A stretch of DNA of 64,000 nt from JAWLHU01 sp049325315 (GTDB lineage: Bacteria; Bacillota; Sulfobacillia; Symbiobacteriales; Symbiobacteriaceae). The stretch is from NCBI GenBank assembly GCA_049325315.1, contig JBMONB010000048.1, positions 1 to 64,000 on the forward strand. The letters are read 5' to 3'. Position numbers and translations under genes: made by a program. Of this stretch, positions 1 to 8,063 are shown in pieces. Each line of letters opens with the position of its first letter. Positions within the stretch are counted from its first letter, which is position 1. The notes beneath the pieces were generated by a model. That model saw nothing but the letters and a program-made list of their open reading frames with translations. It was not told the origin of the DNA and ran no database searches.

Positions 1-72
1 CTGGCCATGAGGACCCCGCAGCACAGTGACCACCGCCTAATTATGTTCTTGTAAGTATAGTCTAACAAAAGA

Positions 73-155
73 GGAAGCAGATCGCGAGTGCGATCCGCTT
101 CCTACATGAGTTTGTCAACAGCCTGAGGGCGGGCAGCCAGTGGCTGTCCGCCCTC
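73..155. terminator. two tandem hairpins in the gene-free left edge
   Basis: Bases 1-185 hold no credible gene. Two strong inverted repeats are visible: 73-102 (arms GGAAGC/GCTTCC extended by GATCGC/GCGATC) and 125-155 (arms GAGGGCGG/CCGCCCTC). They probably terminate transcription entering from the left of the window; neither has a long T-run. Confidence 0.45.
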
Positions 156-185
156 GCACAATCGTGGTTCCCGGCCAAAGAGAAG

Positions 186-209
186 GCCCACGGGCATCAG
201 CCCGTGGGC
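186..209 (-). terminator. terminator of the LacI-family gene
   Basis: Perfect 10-bp inverted repeat GCCCACGGGC/GCCCGTGGGC with a 4-nt loop, 9 bp past the stop codon of the LacI-family gene. On the minus strand it is followed by CTTCTCTTTGG, a weak T-rich tract. Confidence 0.7.
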
Positions 210-217
210 GTTGTAGG

Positions 218-1225
218 TCAGCAGCGAAGGGGTGCCGTGGAGGCCCGCTCCACCATGTAGGGTTGGATCCAGTTGGCCACCGGCTGGGGCCGCCCGGCTA
301 CGGCCTCGATCAGCATGTGGAGCGCCTTCGCCCCAATGTCGTACATGGGCTGGGCAACCGTGGTCAGGGCAGGGCGTACCGCCACGGAGAACCAGATGTT
401 GTCGAAACCGACCACCGAGAGAGCGTCCGGAATGCGCACGTGCCGGTCGAGGGCGGCGTTCATGGCCCCGATCGCCATAAGGTCGCTCGCCGCCACCACC
501 GCCGTGGGCGGATTCGGATCGGCCAGCAGCCGCTCCATCGCCCGGTAGCCCGACTCCAGGCGGTAATCGCCCGTGCGGACCAGGTCTGGATCGAGGCCCA
601 CCCCCCAGGCCGCCGCCGCCTGGCGGAACCCTTCCCAGCGGGGGCCGCCGGCGATGGCGTCCTCTTCGGGGCCGTTGATCACGCCGATGCGCCGGTGCCC
701 CAGTTCCAGCAGGTGCGTCATTGCCATGATCGCACCCGCTCGGCTGTCCACCAGCACCGACGGGAAAGCGCCGTCCGGGTCGTAGGTGGCGGCCAGCACC
801 ACAGGCCGGCCCAGCCGGTGAAAGATGTCACGGTGGCCGTCGGTGATCACGCCGCTGGTGTAAACAATGCCGTCCACCTGCTTCTCCTGGAGCAGGGCAA
901 AGCCCTCGGCCTCCTTGGCAAAGCTCAGGTCGGCGTTGACCAGCAGCATGTGGAGTCCCTGCTCCGAGGCGACATCGCTCATGCCCCGCAGCACCTCTGC
1001 GTAAAAGGGGTTGGTCACATCGGGAATCACAACCCCGATGGTGCCGGTGCGCCGCCGCACCAGCCCCCTCGCGAGGGCGTTGGGCTTGTAACCCAGTTCC
1101 TCAATGGCCTCCAGCACCCGATTCCGGGTCGCTTCAGCCACCGGGCCGCTCCCGGTCAGGACACGTGACACGGTGGAGACCGAGGTGTGAGCACGTCTGG
1201 CTACATGGCGAATCGTCGACTCCAC
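218..1225 (-). CDS. LacI-family transcriptional regulator
   Basis: A 335-residue LacI/GalR repressor. An N-terminal helix-turn-helix and hinge (STVSRVLTG near residues 15-23, then ELGYKPNALARGL) is followed by a periplasmic-binding-protein-like sugar domain starting at TIGVVIPDVTNPFYAEV. The usual family length is 330-340. I chose the GTG at 1225 because AGGAGGTGGCGAC sits directly upstream; a longer reading frame reaches 1291 without a binding site. No sugar operon is attached in the window: the downstream side is a terminator and the upstream side is the end of the aldehyde-oxidoreductase operon, so the regulated genes and the effector are unknown. Confidence 0.88.
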   Translation of the reverse strand: MESTIRHVARRAHTSVSTVSRVLTGSGPVAEATRNRVLEAIEELGYKPNALARGLVRRRTGTIGVVIPDVTNPFYAEVLRGMSDVASEQGLHMLLVNADLSFAKEAEGFALLQEKQVDGIVYTSGVITDGHRDIFHRLGRPVVLAATYDPDGAFPSVLVDSRAGAIMAMTHLLELGHRRIGVINGPEEDAIAGGPRWEGFRQAAAAWGVGLDPDLVRTGDYRLESGYRAMERLLADPNPPTAVVAASDLMAIGAMNAALDRHVRIPDALSVVGFDNIWFSVAVRPALTTVAQPMYDIGAKALHMLIEAVAGRPQPVANWIQPYMVERASTAPLRC

Positions 1226-1308
1226 GTCGCCACCTCCTTCGTGTACCAATACGAATGGAGGGGCCGCCCTTCCTGCTTTTCGGGAGAGCACGGTGATGAT
1301 TCGCCAAA

Positions 1309-1332
1309 GGGAGGCAGCGCGTGCTGCCTCCC
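1309..1332 (-). terminator. terminator of the AOR operon
   Basis: Perfect inverted repeat GGGAGGCAGC/GCTGCCTCCC with a 4-nt loop, 11 bp beyond the stop of the last gene of the aldehyde-oxidoreductase operon and before the LacI start. Confidence 0.7.
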
Positions 1333-1343
1333 TTGCTGCTTGC

Positions 1344-1601
1344 TTATCCCCCGCCCCGGCTGGCGATCACCAGCGTGCGGCGAGTGATCTCCTTGACCTC
1401 GTCGGGTTCCCCCTCGAAGGTGAGAATCACCCGGGGGAACTCCCACTGTCGGAACCGGTGGACAGAGGGCTCCAGGTGAACCACCCAGCCGTCACCGGCG
1501 AAGCGGCCGTCGGGCTGTTCCACGCCGCCCAGCAGTCCCAGGTACATCTTCATGGTCTCCAGGTCTGTGCCCCGCAGGTCCAGTTGCACCGGCTGCTCCA
1601 T
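1344..1601 (-). CDS. small MoaD-associated protein (possible DUF1952-type)
   Basis: An 85-residue soluble protein, third gene of the aldehyde-oxidoreductase operon, starting 6 bp after the MoaD-like gene. It carries a central YLGLLGGVEQ...GDGWVVHL pattern and ends in SRGGG. From memory this resembles the C-terminal domain fused to ubiquitin-like domains in Thermus MoaD-related proteins (DUF1952), here as a separate gene; that match is my recollection, not a search. A role in pterin-cofactor sulfuration or delivery to the neighbouring oxidoreductase is inferred from position only. No cysteines or metal-binding motif are present. Confidence 0.6.
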   Translation of the reverse strand: MEQPVQLDLRGTDLETMKMYLGLLGGVEQPDGRFAGDGWVVHLEPSVHRFRQWEFPRVILTFEGEPDEVKEITRRTLVIASRGGG

Positions 1602-1607
1602 AATCGA

Positions 1608-1886
1608 TCAGCCCCCAGCCACGGGCGGGAAGACGGCCACGTCGGCGTTGGCCGGGAGGCGCGTCTCCAGCCCCTGTTGGTCACGAATGGAGCGTCCGCC
1701 GATGAAGACCTGCACATGGGGCTGCAGCGCCGTGCCGTCGGGGGTCAGAACCTCACCGGTCAGGCCGGGGTACTGGGCTACCAGCCGCCGGAGAACCTCC
1801 CCGATCGGCTCCCCCTCCTCCGCCGGGACCTCGGCATACTTGCCGCCGGCCAGCGGCCGGAGGGTGGCGTAGAGCCGAATCACCAT
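1608..1886 (-). CDS. MoaD/ThiS-family sulfur carrier protein
   Basis: A 92-residue ubiquitin-like protein ending in the diagnostic Gly-Gly (PPVAGG), which is adenylated and thiocarboxylated to supply dithiolene sulfur to molybdopterin. The beta-grasp pattern starts with VIRLYATLRPLAG, and the C-terminal stretch ANADVAVFPPVAGG is typical of MoaD. It begins 4 bp after the stop of the aldehyde oxidoreductase, so the two are translated together. MoaD-like genes beside AOR genes are common and are often dedicated to tungsten-pterin assembly. No MoaE is seen in the window, so the general pathway must be elsewhere. Confidence 0.85.
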   Translation of the reverse strand: MVIRLYATLRPLAGGKYAEVPAEEGEPIGEVLRRLVAQYPGLTGEVLTPDGTALQPHVQVFIGGRSIRDQQGLETRLPANADVAVFPPVAGG

Positions 1887-1889
1887 GCG

Positions 1890-3704
1890 CTAAACGATCT
1901 CCAGTTCCTTCAGCTTCGCCTCAGGCACCACGCCGTTGACCCAGCCACGGACCTCGTAGTACTCCTTCAGCATCACGTCGAGCTCGGAGACCTGGCCGGC
2001 GCTGCCGCCGGTGCCCGGGTCGTTCAGGAACCGCTTGGGCAGGTAGTCGCTGCCCTCGGCCAGGCCCGCCAGGTTGTTGTAGTAGCGCTCCAGGTTGTAG
2101 ATGCGCTCTCCGGCCTTCATGACATCATCGGCGGTGCAGGGCACACCCGTGACGGAGCTGTAGGCCAGGCCGTACTCGTGGGCGCCCATGGAGAAGGAGG
2201 AGAACTTGCACAGGTCGATTGAGTCACCGAAGGCGTGCAGGTCCTGGAAGGTCTTCAGCAGCGCACCCTTGCCCTCCGGGGCCAGGCGGTCGGTCTGCAC
2301 GGGAATGCCCAGAATCTCAGAGGCGACGGTGTAGCCACGCAGGTGGCAGGCGCCGCGGTTGGAGGTGGCATAGCCCAGACCGATGCCCTTGATGCCGCGC
2401 GGATCGTAGGCGGGAATCGCCTGCCCCTTGACCGAGTTGGCCAGGTCGGGCCGGCCGAACTCGACAGCGGCCCCGTAAGCACCCTTGCCCAGGGTCTTGC
2501 CCAGCGCGCCCTCGCCGTAGGCGATCATCTCGGTCAGCTGAACCATGCGGTCGGTGTCGCCCCAGGCGATGCCATCCTTCACCAGGCCGAGTTCGGTCGC
2601 CTCCATGGCGGTGGAGAAGACGTTGCCCAGCTCAATGGTGTCCATGCCGTAGTCGTTGCACTGGTCGAGCAGTTTGGTAATGGCGGGCACATCGGCCATG
2701 CCGCAGTTGACGCCCAGCGCCCAGGCGGTCTCGTACTCGAAGGACTCGGTCTTCAGGCCGGCATACTTGCCGTCTTTGATCTCGACGAACTTCTTGCAGG
2801 CCACCGGGCAGGCGTGGCAGGTGGGCTCCTCGATCAGGAAGTTCTCCCGGATTGTCTCGCCCGAGATCGCCTCGGCCTCCACGTGGTGCGTCGCCTTGCC
2901 GTTGAAGGCGGGCAGGCCGCCGACCTCGTTGATGATGTTCATGAGCACGTTGGTGCCGTAAACGGAGAGGCCGCCCTTGTTCGGCGCGGTGATGGCGCCT
3001 TCCATGATCGCCTTCAGGCCGATCTTGCGGGCCTCCTCGAAGGCCTCCTTCTTGTCGGGAGCGGGCTTCCACTGCTGGCTGATGTCGCCGATGGCCACAA
3101 CCGCCTTCAGGTTCTTTGTGCCCATGACACAGCCGGTACCGCCGCGGCCGGAGGCGCGGTCATTCTCGTTGACGATGCCCGCATAGCGGACCCCGTTCTC
3201 ACCCGCCGGGCCAATGGCCATGACGGAGACGTTCTTGCCGCCGTGCCGCTCGGTGAGGATCTTGACCGTCTCGCGCACGCCCTTGCCCCAGAGATCCGAG
3301 GCATCCTTAATGGTCATCTCACCGTTCTGGCAGAGCACGTAAACCGGCTTCTCAGCCTTCCCCTTGAACAGGAGGGCATCGAAGCCCGCCCAGCGGAGCC
3401 GGGCCGCCGACCAGCCGCCCATATGTGAGTCGGTCACACCGCCGGTAAGCGGGGACTTGGTGCAGACTGCAAGGCGACCGGACATGTTGATCGCTGTGCC
3501 GGTTGCCGGGCCGTTCACGAAGGCCAGCAGGTTCTCAGGGGAAAGGGGGTCCACTTTGGGGCCGTTGTCAAAGACATACTTCACACCAAGACCACGAGCA
3601 CCAATATACTTGCGGGCATCTTCAGGATTGATCCCCTCATAGGCGACCTTGCCGGTGGTGAGGTCGACGCGGGCCACACGATTCGCATACCCTGTCAGTT
3701 CCAT
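1890..3704 (-). CDS. tungsten-type aldehyde:ferredoxin oxidoreductase (AOR family)
   Basis: A 604-residue member of the AOR family, which oxidises aldehydes to acids (or the reverse) with a bis-pterin tungsten or molybdenum centre and one [4Fe-4S] cluster; cytoplasmic. Family landmarks: N-terminal RVDLTTGKV, GARGLGVKYVFD, GPATGTAINMSGR, cluster ligands in CHACPVACKKF (near residues 285-295) with a distal Cys in SIDLCKFSSF, and RGACHLRGYT. Length equals the archaeal AORs. The ATG at 3704 follows GGAGGAGAGTTGC; the in-frame ATG 15 bp upstream lacks a site. First gene of a three-gene operon with MoaD. Substrate cannot be predicted, and whether W or Mo is used is inference from the family. Confidence 0.9.
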   Translation of the reverse strand: MELTGYANRVARVDLTTGKVAYEGINPEDARKYIGARGLGVKYVFDNGPKVDPLSPENLLAFVNGPATGTAINMSGRLAVCTKSPLTGGVTDSHMGGWSAARLRWAGFDALLFKGKAEKPVYVLCQNGEMTIKDASDLWGKGVRETVKILTERHGGKNVSVMAIGPAGENGVRYAGIVNENDRASGRGGTGCVMGTKNLKAVVAIGDISQQWKPAPDKKEAFEEARKIGLKAIMEGAITAPNKGGLSVYGTNVLMNIINEVGGLPAFNGKATHHVEAEAISGETIRENFLIEEPTCHACPVACKKFVEIKDGKYAGLKTESFEYETAWALGVNCGMADVPAITKLLDQCNDYGMDTIELGNVFSTAMEATELGLVKDGIAWGDTDRMVQLTEMIAYGEGALGKTLGKGAYGAAVEFGRPDLANSVKGQAIPAYDPRGIKGIGLGYATSNRGACHLRGYTVASEILGIPVQTDRLAPEGKGALLKTFQDLHAFGDSIDLCKFSSFSMGAHEYGLAYSSVTGVPCTADDVMKAGERIYNLERYYNNLAGLAEGSDYLPKRFLNDPGTGGSAGQVSELDVMLKEYYEVRGWVNGVVPEAKLKELEIV

Positions 3705-3912
3705 GCAACTCTCCTCCATCCGTGGTCTGTTTTCGTGGCAACATCAATGTTCGCATCCTATTCAGAATATCCTCTTTGTGTATGAAGATTATGACCCACA
3801 TATCCTCCGTAGCACGTCCCACGCAGAAATATGTGTGTGGCTCCGCATACCGTTTGCGAAAAGGGAATGAGAGGCGCGGCCCGAATGAAATGGGAAAAGG
3901 GGGAGGAGTGCA

Positions 3913-4677
3913 ATGCAGGTGCGGGAGTGGGGAAAACCCGGGGAGCCGATGGTGGTGCTGCTTCATGCCCTTGGCTGTCACAAGGGGTGGTGGGACTGGG
4001 TGGGGCCGGCCCTGGGGAGCCGGTACCATGTGCTGGCGCCGGACTTCCGGGGTCATGGGGAGAGCCCACGGTCCGGCGATTACCGCTTCACTGCCTATGC
4101 CGAAGACGTGGAGCGGTTGGTCGGCGACCGGCCTTTCGCCCTGGTGGGCCATTCCATGGGCGGATACGTCGGGCTCGTGGTAGCGAGTCGGGGGGTTGCG
4201 CGGCCGGCCGCCCTGGTGGTGGTCGATATGAAGACGGGGAGCACGCCACAGGAATTGGCAGACCTGAAGACCGCCTCGGAGCGGCCCAGCCGGACCTACG
4301 GATCGCTGGAGGAGGCGACCGGGCGGTACCGGCTCAGCCCGCCGGAGCATGCGGTACCAGCCGACCGGCTGGCAGCTGTGGCTGCCGCCTCCTATCAGCA
4401 GCAGGCCGATGGCGCCTGGGTGGAGCGATTTGACCGGCGGGCGCTGGCCATTGAGCCCGTGGAGCCGCTTCCCCTGGTACAGCAGGTCGGGTGCCCCCTT
4501 CTCTTCGTGCGCGGGGAGAGGAGCCTGGTGATGGAGGCTGAGCCCGCTGCGGCGCTGGCTGATGCTGCCGGAGTTCCGCTGGTGACGATGGCCGGACTTT
4601 ACCACCACCTGCCCCTGGAAGAGCCTGACGGTCTGACGGAGCAGATCGGTGGGTTCCTGACCAACCACCACGGCTGA
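3913..4677 (+). CDS. alpha/beta-fold hydrolase
   Basis: A 254-residue alpha/beta hydrolase. Seen: oxyanion region LLHALGCHKGWWDW, DFRGHGESP, nucleophile elbow GHSMGG (Ser near residue 80), a late-strand acid region (FVRGERSLVM) and the catalytic-His region AGLYHHLPLEEP. Start ATG has GGGGGAGGAGTGCA upstream. The short, insertion-poor cap suits an esterase or C-C hydrolase of the MhpC/BioH group; substrate unknown. It is divergent from the AOR operon across about 210 bp and convergent with the following surface-protein gene, from which a bidirectional terminator separates it. Confidence 0.85.
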   Translation: MQVREWGKPGEPMVVLLHALGCHKGWWDWVGPALGSRYHVLAPDFRGHGESPRSGDYRFTAYAEDVERLVGDRPFALVGHSMGGYVGLVVASRGVARPAALVVVDMKTGSTPQELADLKTASERPSRTYGSLEEATGRYRLSPPEHAVPADRLAAVAAASYQQQADGAWVERFDRRALAIEPVEPLPLVQQVGCPLLFVRGERSLVMEAEPAAALADAAGVPLVTMAGLYHHLPLEEPDGLTEQIGGFLTNHHG

Positions 4678-4693
4678 TGGTCTGTGCAAAAAG

Positions 4694-4722
4694 GTCCGCC
4701 CCCGCGGGAAGCGAGGGCGGAC
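4694..4722. terminator. bidirectional terminator
   Basis: Arms GTCCGCCC and GGGCGGAC, flanked by AAAAAGG on the left and ACTTTGG on the right, lie between two convergent genes. Confidence 0.75.
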
Positions 4723-4737
4723 TTTGGCATATAGGGG

Positions 4738-5721
4738 TTACTTGAGGGGCGCCAGGTCTAACGTGGTATCGGTACCGGCGATTTCGTAGAGGCCGAGAAC
4801 CGCCGTAAGCGCATCGGCCGATATCAGGGTCCGCCCGTTGATGATGACGGGAGCCTTGGCCATGGGGAGCATGTTCGGCTGAATGTAGCGAACGTTCTCC
4901 TCGTTCATCTCGGCCTCGCTGCCACCGATCCAGAAGGAGGCGGTACGGTCGGCCATCTCCACAAAGACCGCCTGCTCCTTGGGGTCCCACTTCACCTTGC
5001 CGCCGGCCATCTCCACCACATGACGGAGCGGGATCATGAGCACGCCATCGATCACCTGAGGCCCCTGACCGGGCGGCAGCTTCTTGCCATTGACGGTGAT
5101 CTCCGTTGGCAGGTCGTTCCCGGCTGCCACGGGAAGCATTACCGCCGAGACCTCGATCTGCTTGGACTGGCGAATGGAGATACCGTCGAACTCCTTGCCC
5201 CGAATGATCGCCCGCTTGCCTTCCAACGCCTTGAAGAGCTTCTCGTCGCCCATGAGGCCCCAGCCGTCGATGCTGTAGAAGCCACCCTCCAGATCGGTGT
5301 ACTCGATGGTGCCCTCCAGGGAGAGCAGACCGTCGGCGTTCACCGGCTCCACAGGGTCCTTGCCCTTGGTCTCTGCCTCACCCTTGACCGCGATCTGGGA
5401 GACAACCAGGGACTTCACCATGCGAATGGAGATGCCGTCGAACTCCTTGCCGGTTACCGAGACGACCTTGCCCTCGTAGGAGGCGAAGTCCATTTCGCCC
5501 ATGAGCGACCACTCGCCGACCTTATAGAAGCCGCCTTCCAGGTCCACATACTCGACAACGCCTTCCAACGAGATGGTTCCGTCTGCGTTCACCACCTGGG
5601 TGGCGGGTGCCGGCGTCTCTGCCTTCATCAGGTTCAGGGGATTATCAGCCAAGGCCGTAGTCGTGGTCAGAGTCAGTAACATCGCCGCCGCCAGGGCGGG
5701 CTTGATACGCTTGATCATCAT
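4738..5721 (-). CDS. secreted protein with tandem repeats and a copper-amine-oxidase-N-like domain
   Basis: A 327-residue exported protein. A signal peptide (basic MMIKRIKP, hydrophobic core, cleavage near ALA-DN) precedes two homologous ~70-residue modules, each containing LEGxxEYxDLEGGFY...GKEFDGISIR (about residues 50-110 and 130-195). The C-terminal part (NGKKLPPGQGPQVIDGVLMIPLR onward) looks like the copper amine oxidase N-terminal-like fold found in many surface proteins of spore-forming Bacillota. Start ATG has GGGAGGACC upstream. It stands alone between a terminator and the mscL promoter region. The modules resemble small beta-barrels binding a ligand or ion, but function is unknown. 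The duplication is internal. Confidence 0.8.
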   Translation of the reverse strand: MMIKRIKPALAAAMLLTLTTTTALADNPLNLMKAETPAPATQVVNADGTISLEGVVEYVDLEGGFYKVGEWSLMGEMDFASYEGKVVSVTGKEFDGISIRMVKSLVVSQIAVKGEAETKGKDPVEPVNADGLLSLEGTIEYTDLEGGFYSIDGWGLMGDEKLFKALEGKRAIIRGKEFDGISIRQSKQIEVSAVMLPVAAGNDLPTEITVNGKKLPPGQGPQVIDGVLMIPLRHVVEMAGGKVKWDPKEQAVFVEMADRTASFWIGGSEAEMNEENVRYIQPNMLPMAKAPVIINGRTLISADALTAVLGLYEIAGTDTTLDLAPLK

Positions 5722-5879
5722 CGCGTCGGTCCTCCCTTATTTCCATAAGGCTGTTCTTGCCTTTCCGCTCTTACAGACGGGAGCAACACCAACCCGGTTT
5801 CAACCCCTCCCCCTGATTTTGTACGATCCTGCAAGATTCTTGGCGTTGTGGTACCATTGGGATGAAAGGAGCGAATCAC

Positions 5880-6314
5880 TTGCTAGCCGAGTTTAAGCAA
5901 TTCGCGCAGCGCGGCAATGTGCTGGACCTCGCTGTCGGCGTGGTCATTGGCGCCGCGTTCAACAAGATTATCACCTCGTTCGTCAACGACCTGCTCATGC
6001 CTCCACTTGGTCTGCTGGTGGGCAAACTGGACTTCTCGAACCTGTTCATAAACCTGGGTCGCGGGGAGTTTGTCACGCTGGAGGCTGCCCGAAAAGCCGG
6101 AGCCCCCGTTATTGCCTACGGCTCGTTTTTCACCAACGTTCTTGACTTTCTTATTGTCGCTCTCGCCGTCTTTCTCCTTGTCCGGCAGGTAAACAGGTGG
6201 AAGCTGAAGGCGGAGGAGGCACCTACCAAGACCAAGGAATGCCCGTACTGCGTATCGGCCATTCCGATCAAGGCGAGCCGTTGCCCTCAATGCACCTCCA
6301 CGCTGGTCTCATAG
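5880..6314 (+). CDS. mscL: large-conductance mechanosensitive channel MscL with C-terminal zinc ribbon
   Basis: A 144-residue MscL, which opens under membrane tension to release solutes on hypo-osmotic shock. The first helix LAEFKQFAQRGNVLDLAVG matches the family signature. TM1 and TM2 lie near residues 15-45 and 75-100, with the loop segment YGSFFTNVLDFLIVA. Instead of a plain helical bundle the tail ends in CPYC...CPQC, a predicted zinc ribbon. I favour the TTG at 5880, which has AAAGGAG 9 nt upstream and aligns with the usual N-terminus; an in-frame ATG at 5862 would add six residues. Single-gene unit ending in a bidirectional terminator. Confidence 0.92.
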   Translation: MLAEFKQFAQRGNVLDLAVGVVIGAAFNKIITSFVNDLLMPPLGLLVGKLDFSNLFINLGRGEFVTLEAARKAGAPVIAYGSFFTNVLDFLIVALAVFLLVRQVNRWKLKAEEAPTKTKECPYCVSAIPIKASRCPQCTSTLVS

Positions 6315-6319
6315 CAAAA

Positions 6320-6348
6320 CAACCCCGCCGTGTGGCCCGGCGGGGTTG
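6320..6348. terminator. bidirectional terminator after mscL
   Basis: Perfect inverted repeat CAACCCCGCCG/CGGCGGGGTTG between the convergent mscL and deacetylase genes. Confidence 0.85.
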
Positions 6349-6352
6349 CTGG

Positions 6353-7009
6353 TTAATCAAATTTCCAGATATAGTACCGCTCCACCGACCGGTCCCGCTC
6401 CATGCGCTCCCGGAAGGCCGGGTCCGAAGCGGCCTTGGCGATCATGTTCTCGCTCTGCGAGCGGTGCGCCTTGACCGCATCCATCTTAATACTGAGCACC
6501 GAGGAGACGTCGACAGCGAGATCGGGCTCGCCCAGTGCGGCTGAAGCCTTGCCGAATGCCCGGGTATGCACCGGCGGGCGGGAGGGCGGGTCCATCATCT
6601 CCACCGCCCGGATCACTGCGGCGCCCAGCGCCATGTGATCGGGATGAACGCTGTACTGGGGGTGGTAGGTGATGATCAGCGAGGGCTTGACCGCTTCGAT
6701 CATCGCCTTTAGACGAGTGGCTAGCTCTTCTGGATCAAGGAACTCGGTGGTCTTGTCGCGAATACCCAGGAAGCGCAGGTCGCTGATGCCCAGAATGCGG
6801 CACGCCTCCCGCAGCTCTTTCTCCCGCAGAGCGGGCAGCGTCTCGCGGGTGGCAAAGGGCGGCTTGCCCATATTCCGGCCCATCTCGCCCTTGGTGCCGC
6901 AAAAGTAGGTGACAGGAACCCCTTCTCTGGCATGGAGGGCAATGGTCCCGCCAATGGCGAAGGTCTCATCGTCAGGGTGCGGCATAATCACCAGGAGATG
7001 ACGTTGCAT
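6353..7009 (-). CDS. bshB2: PIG-L/LmbE deacetylase, BshB2-like
   Basis: A 218-residue zinc-dependent N-deacetylase. The metal-binding motif PHPDDE is at residues 10-15 and the distal histidine region is YHPQYSVHPDHMALG (about 115-130). In Bacillus, BshB2 (YojG) deacetylates GlcNAc-malate in bacillithiol synthesis and bacillithiol conjugates in detoxification. The assignment rests on the family plus the next gene upstream, a YojF homologue: yojF-bshB2 is the Bacillus gene order. Start ATG has AGGAGGTCAC upstream. BshA and BshC are not in the window, so bacillithiol synthesis itself cannot be shown; related enzymes act on mycothiol or other GlcNAc compounds. Confidence 0.8.
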   Translation of the reverse strand: MQRHLLVIMPHPDDETFAIGGTIALHAREGVPVTYFCGTKGEMGRNMGKPPFATRETLPALREKELREACRILGISDLRFLGIRDKTTEFLDPEELATRLKAMIEAVKPSLIITYHPQYSVHPDHMALGAAVIRAVEMMDPPSRPPVHTRAFGKASAALGEPDLAVDVSSVLSIKMDAVKAHRSQSENMIAKAASDPAFRERMERDRSVERYYIWKFD

Positions 7010-7024
7010 ACCGGTTGTGACCTC

Positions 7025-7378
7025 CTATAGCGGGAAGGGCGTCGTGCTTAGCTGCAGAGCAACAGCCAGGCGCCCCTCGGCGTCGTGCCCTGCCAGCAGG
7101 AGCCGGCCCTCGGTATCGATCTCAAAGTCAGTGAGCCCCTCGGCGTAGGTCCACCCCTGCCCCATCTGCAGACCGGCACGGTAGGGCCCGGTGCCAGCGA
7201 TAACGGCGCGGCTGAACTGTACAGCAGCGTTGCGGATGTAAGCGCAGACCGCCATGGAATTGCTCTCGGCGGACTCGGCCGCGTATGCCCCGTTCGTCGT
7301 CTCCAGGTGAAGGTACACGGTCTTGCCCACGTAGCCGTTGAGTGCGGCCTGAACCTCTTCGAGCACGATTGGCCTCAT
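7025..7378 (-). CDS. yojF: YojF-family protein (DUF1806)
   Basis: A 117-residue soluble protein with the DUF1806 pattern EEVQAALNGYVGKTVYLHLE, TTNGAYA, AYIRNA, GPYRAGLQM, WTYAEGLTDFE and LLLAGHD. Function is unknown, but it is the conserved partner of the BshB2 deacetylase: here it lies 15 bp upstream of that gene in the same operon. I start it at the ATG at 7378, preceded by TGGAGGCTGTGCCG; the longer open frame to 7477 has no ribosome binding site and its extra residues do not resemble the family. Confidence 0.85.
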   Translation of the reverse strand: MRPIVLEEVQAALNGYVGKTVYLHLETTNGAYAAESAESNSMAVCAYIRNAAVQFSRAVIAGTGPYRAGLQMGQGWTYAEGLTDFEIDTEGRLLLAGHDAEGRLAVALQLSTTPFPL

Positions 7379-7412
7379 CGGCACAGCCTCCACGTTACTT
7401 GTTTGAGTATAA

Positions 7413-7442
7413 ACTATAGCACCCACAGATATTAGGGGGCAA
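7413..7442 (-). promoter_or_regulatory. sigma-A-like promoter for yojF-bshB2
   Basis: TTGCCC and TATAGT on the minus strand, 18 bp apart, 35 bp upstream of the yojF ATG. Read by eye only. Confidence 0.4.
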
Positions 7443-7608
7443 TCCATGTCGCCCCTTGTTTGGACGGAATCGCACACCGTGAGCGATACGCCACACCAAG
7501 ACTTGACAACAAAGCTTCACCACTGTAACAATCGTCACATGTAATAGTAGGCGAAATCGGTGGGACGGGCAGCCAGCGAGCACCAGGACACCCAGGGAGG
7601 CGATTCCC

Positions 7609-8040
7609 ATGCAAACAACGCCCCTTCGTAAAGAGGTACGTGCCCGGCAGGGTTACCGCCCGCTCTTCTTCGTCTTCTGGGGCTTTCTGCTCTGGCTCGC
7701 AGCCACCCTTCTCTTCCGGCTGGCCGGTCAGTGGTTCCTCGTGCCCAGCGATGTGGCGCTGCTGGCGGCCACCTACTACGGGTCTCTCCCACTCATCGCG
7801 CTGGTTACGCTTCCGGTCTACTCCCTGTACCGGCTCGATTCGGAGAGCCGCGTGCGCGCCGCTGTGCTGATTGCGCTGCCAGGAATGCTGATGCACATGG
7901 CAACCCCGCTGCTGCATGACCGGCTCTTCCCCAACTTGCCGCCGGAGACAGGCGGTCCCCTTGCCTCCTGGGTTTTCTGGGCCTACGCCCTCATCTTGCT
8001 CTCCGGCTTCACTCGTATCGGCCAGACTCGTCAGGGCTGA
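7609..8040 (+). CDS. small integral membrane protein (DUF5367-like)
   Basis: A 143-residue membrane protein with about four hydrophobic segments: FVFWGFLLWLAATLLFRLAG (20-39), a stretch around 50-70, VRAAVLIALPGMLMHMATPL (82-101) and WVFWAYALILLSGF (121-134). The opening FWGFLLWLAATLLFRLAGQ resembles DUF5367 proteins as I remember them. No catalytic motif. ATG at 7609 has CCAGGGAGGCGATTCCC upstream. It is followed 23 bp later by a methyltransferase gene, so the two may be cotranscribed. Function unknown. Confidence 0.75.
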   Translation: MQTTPLRKEVRARQGYRPLFFVFWGFLLWLAATLLFRLAGQWFLVPSDVALLAATYYGSLPLIALVTLPVYSLYRLDSESRVRAAVLIALPGMLMHMATPLLHDRLFPNLPPETGGPLASWVFWAYALILLSGFTRIGQTRQG

Positions 8041-8063
8041 CCAGCCAAGAAGGAGGGCCTCCG

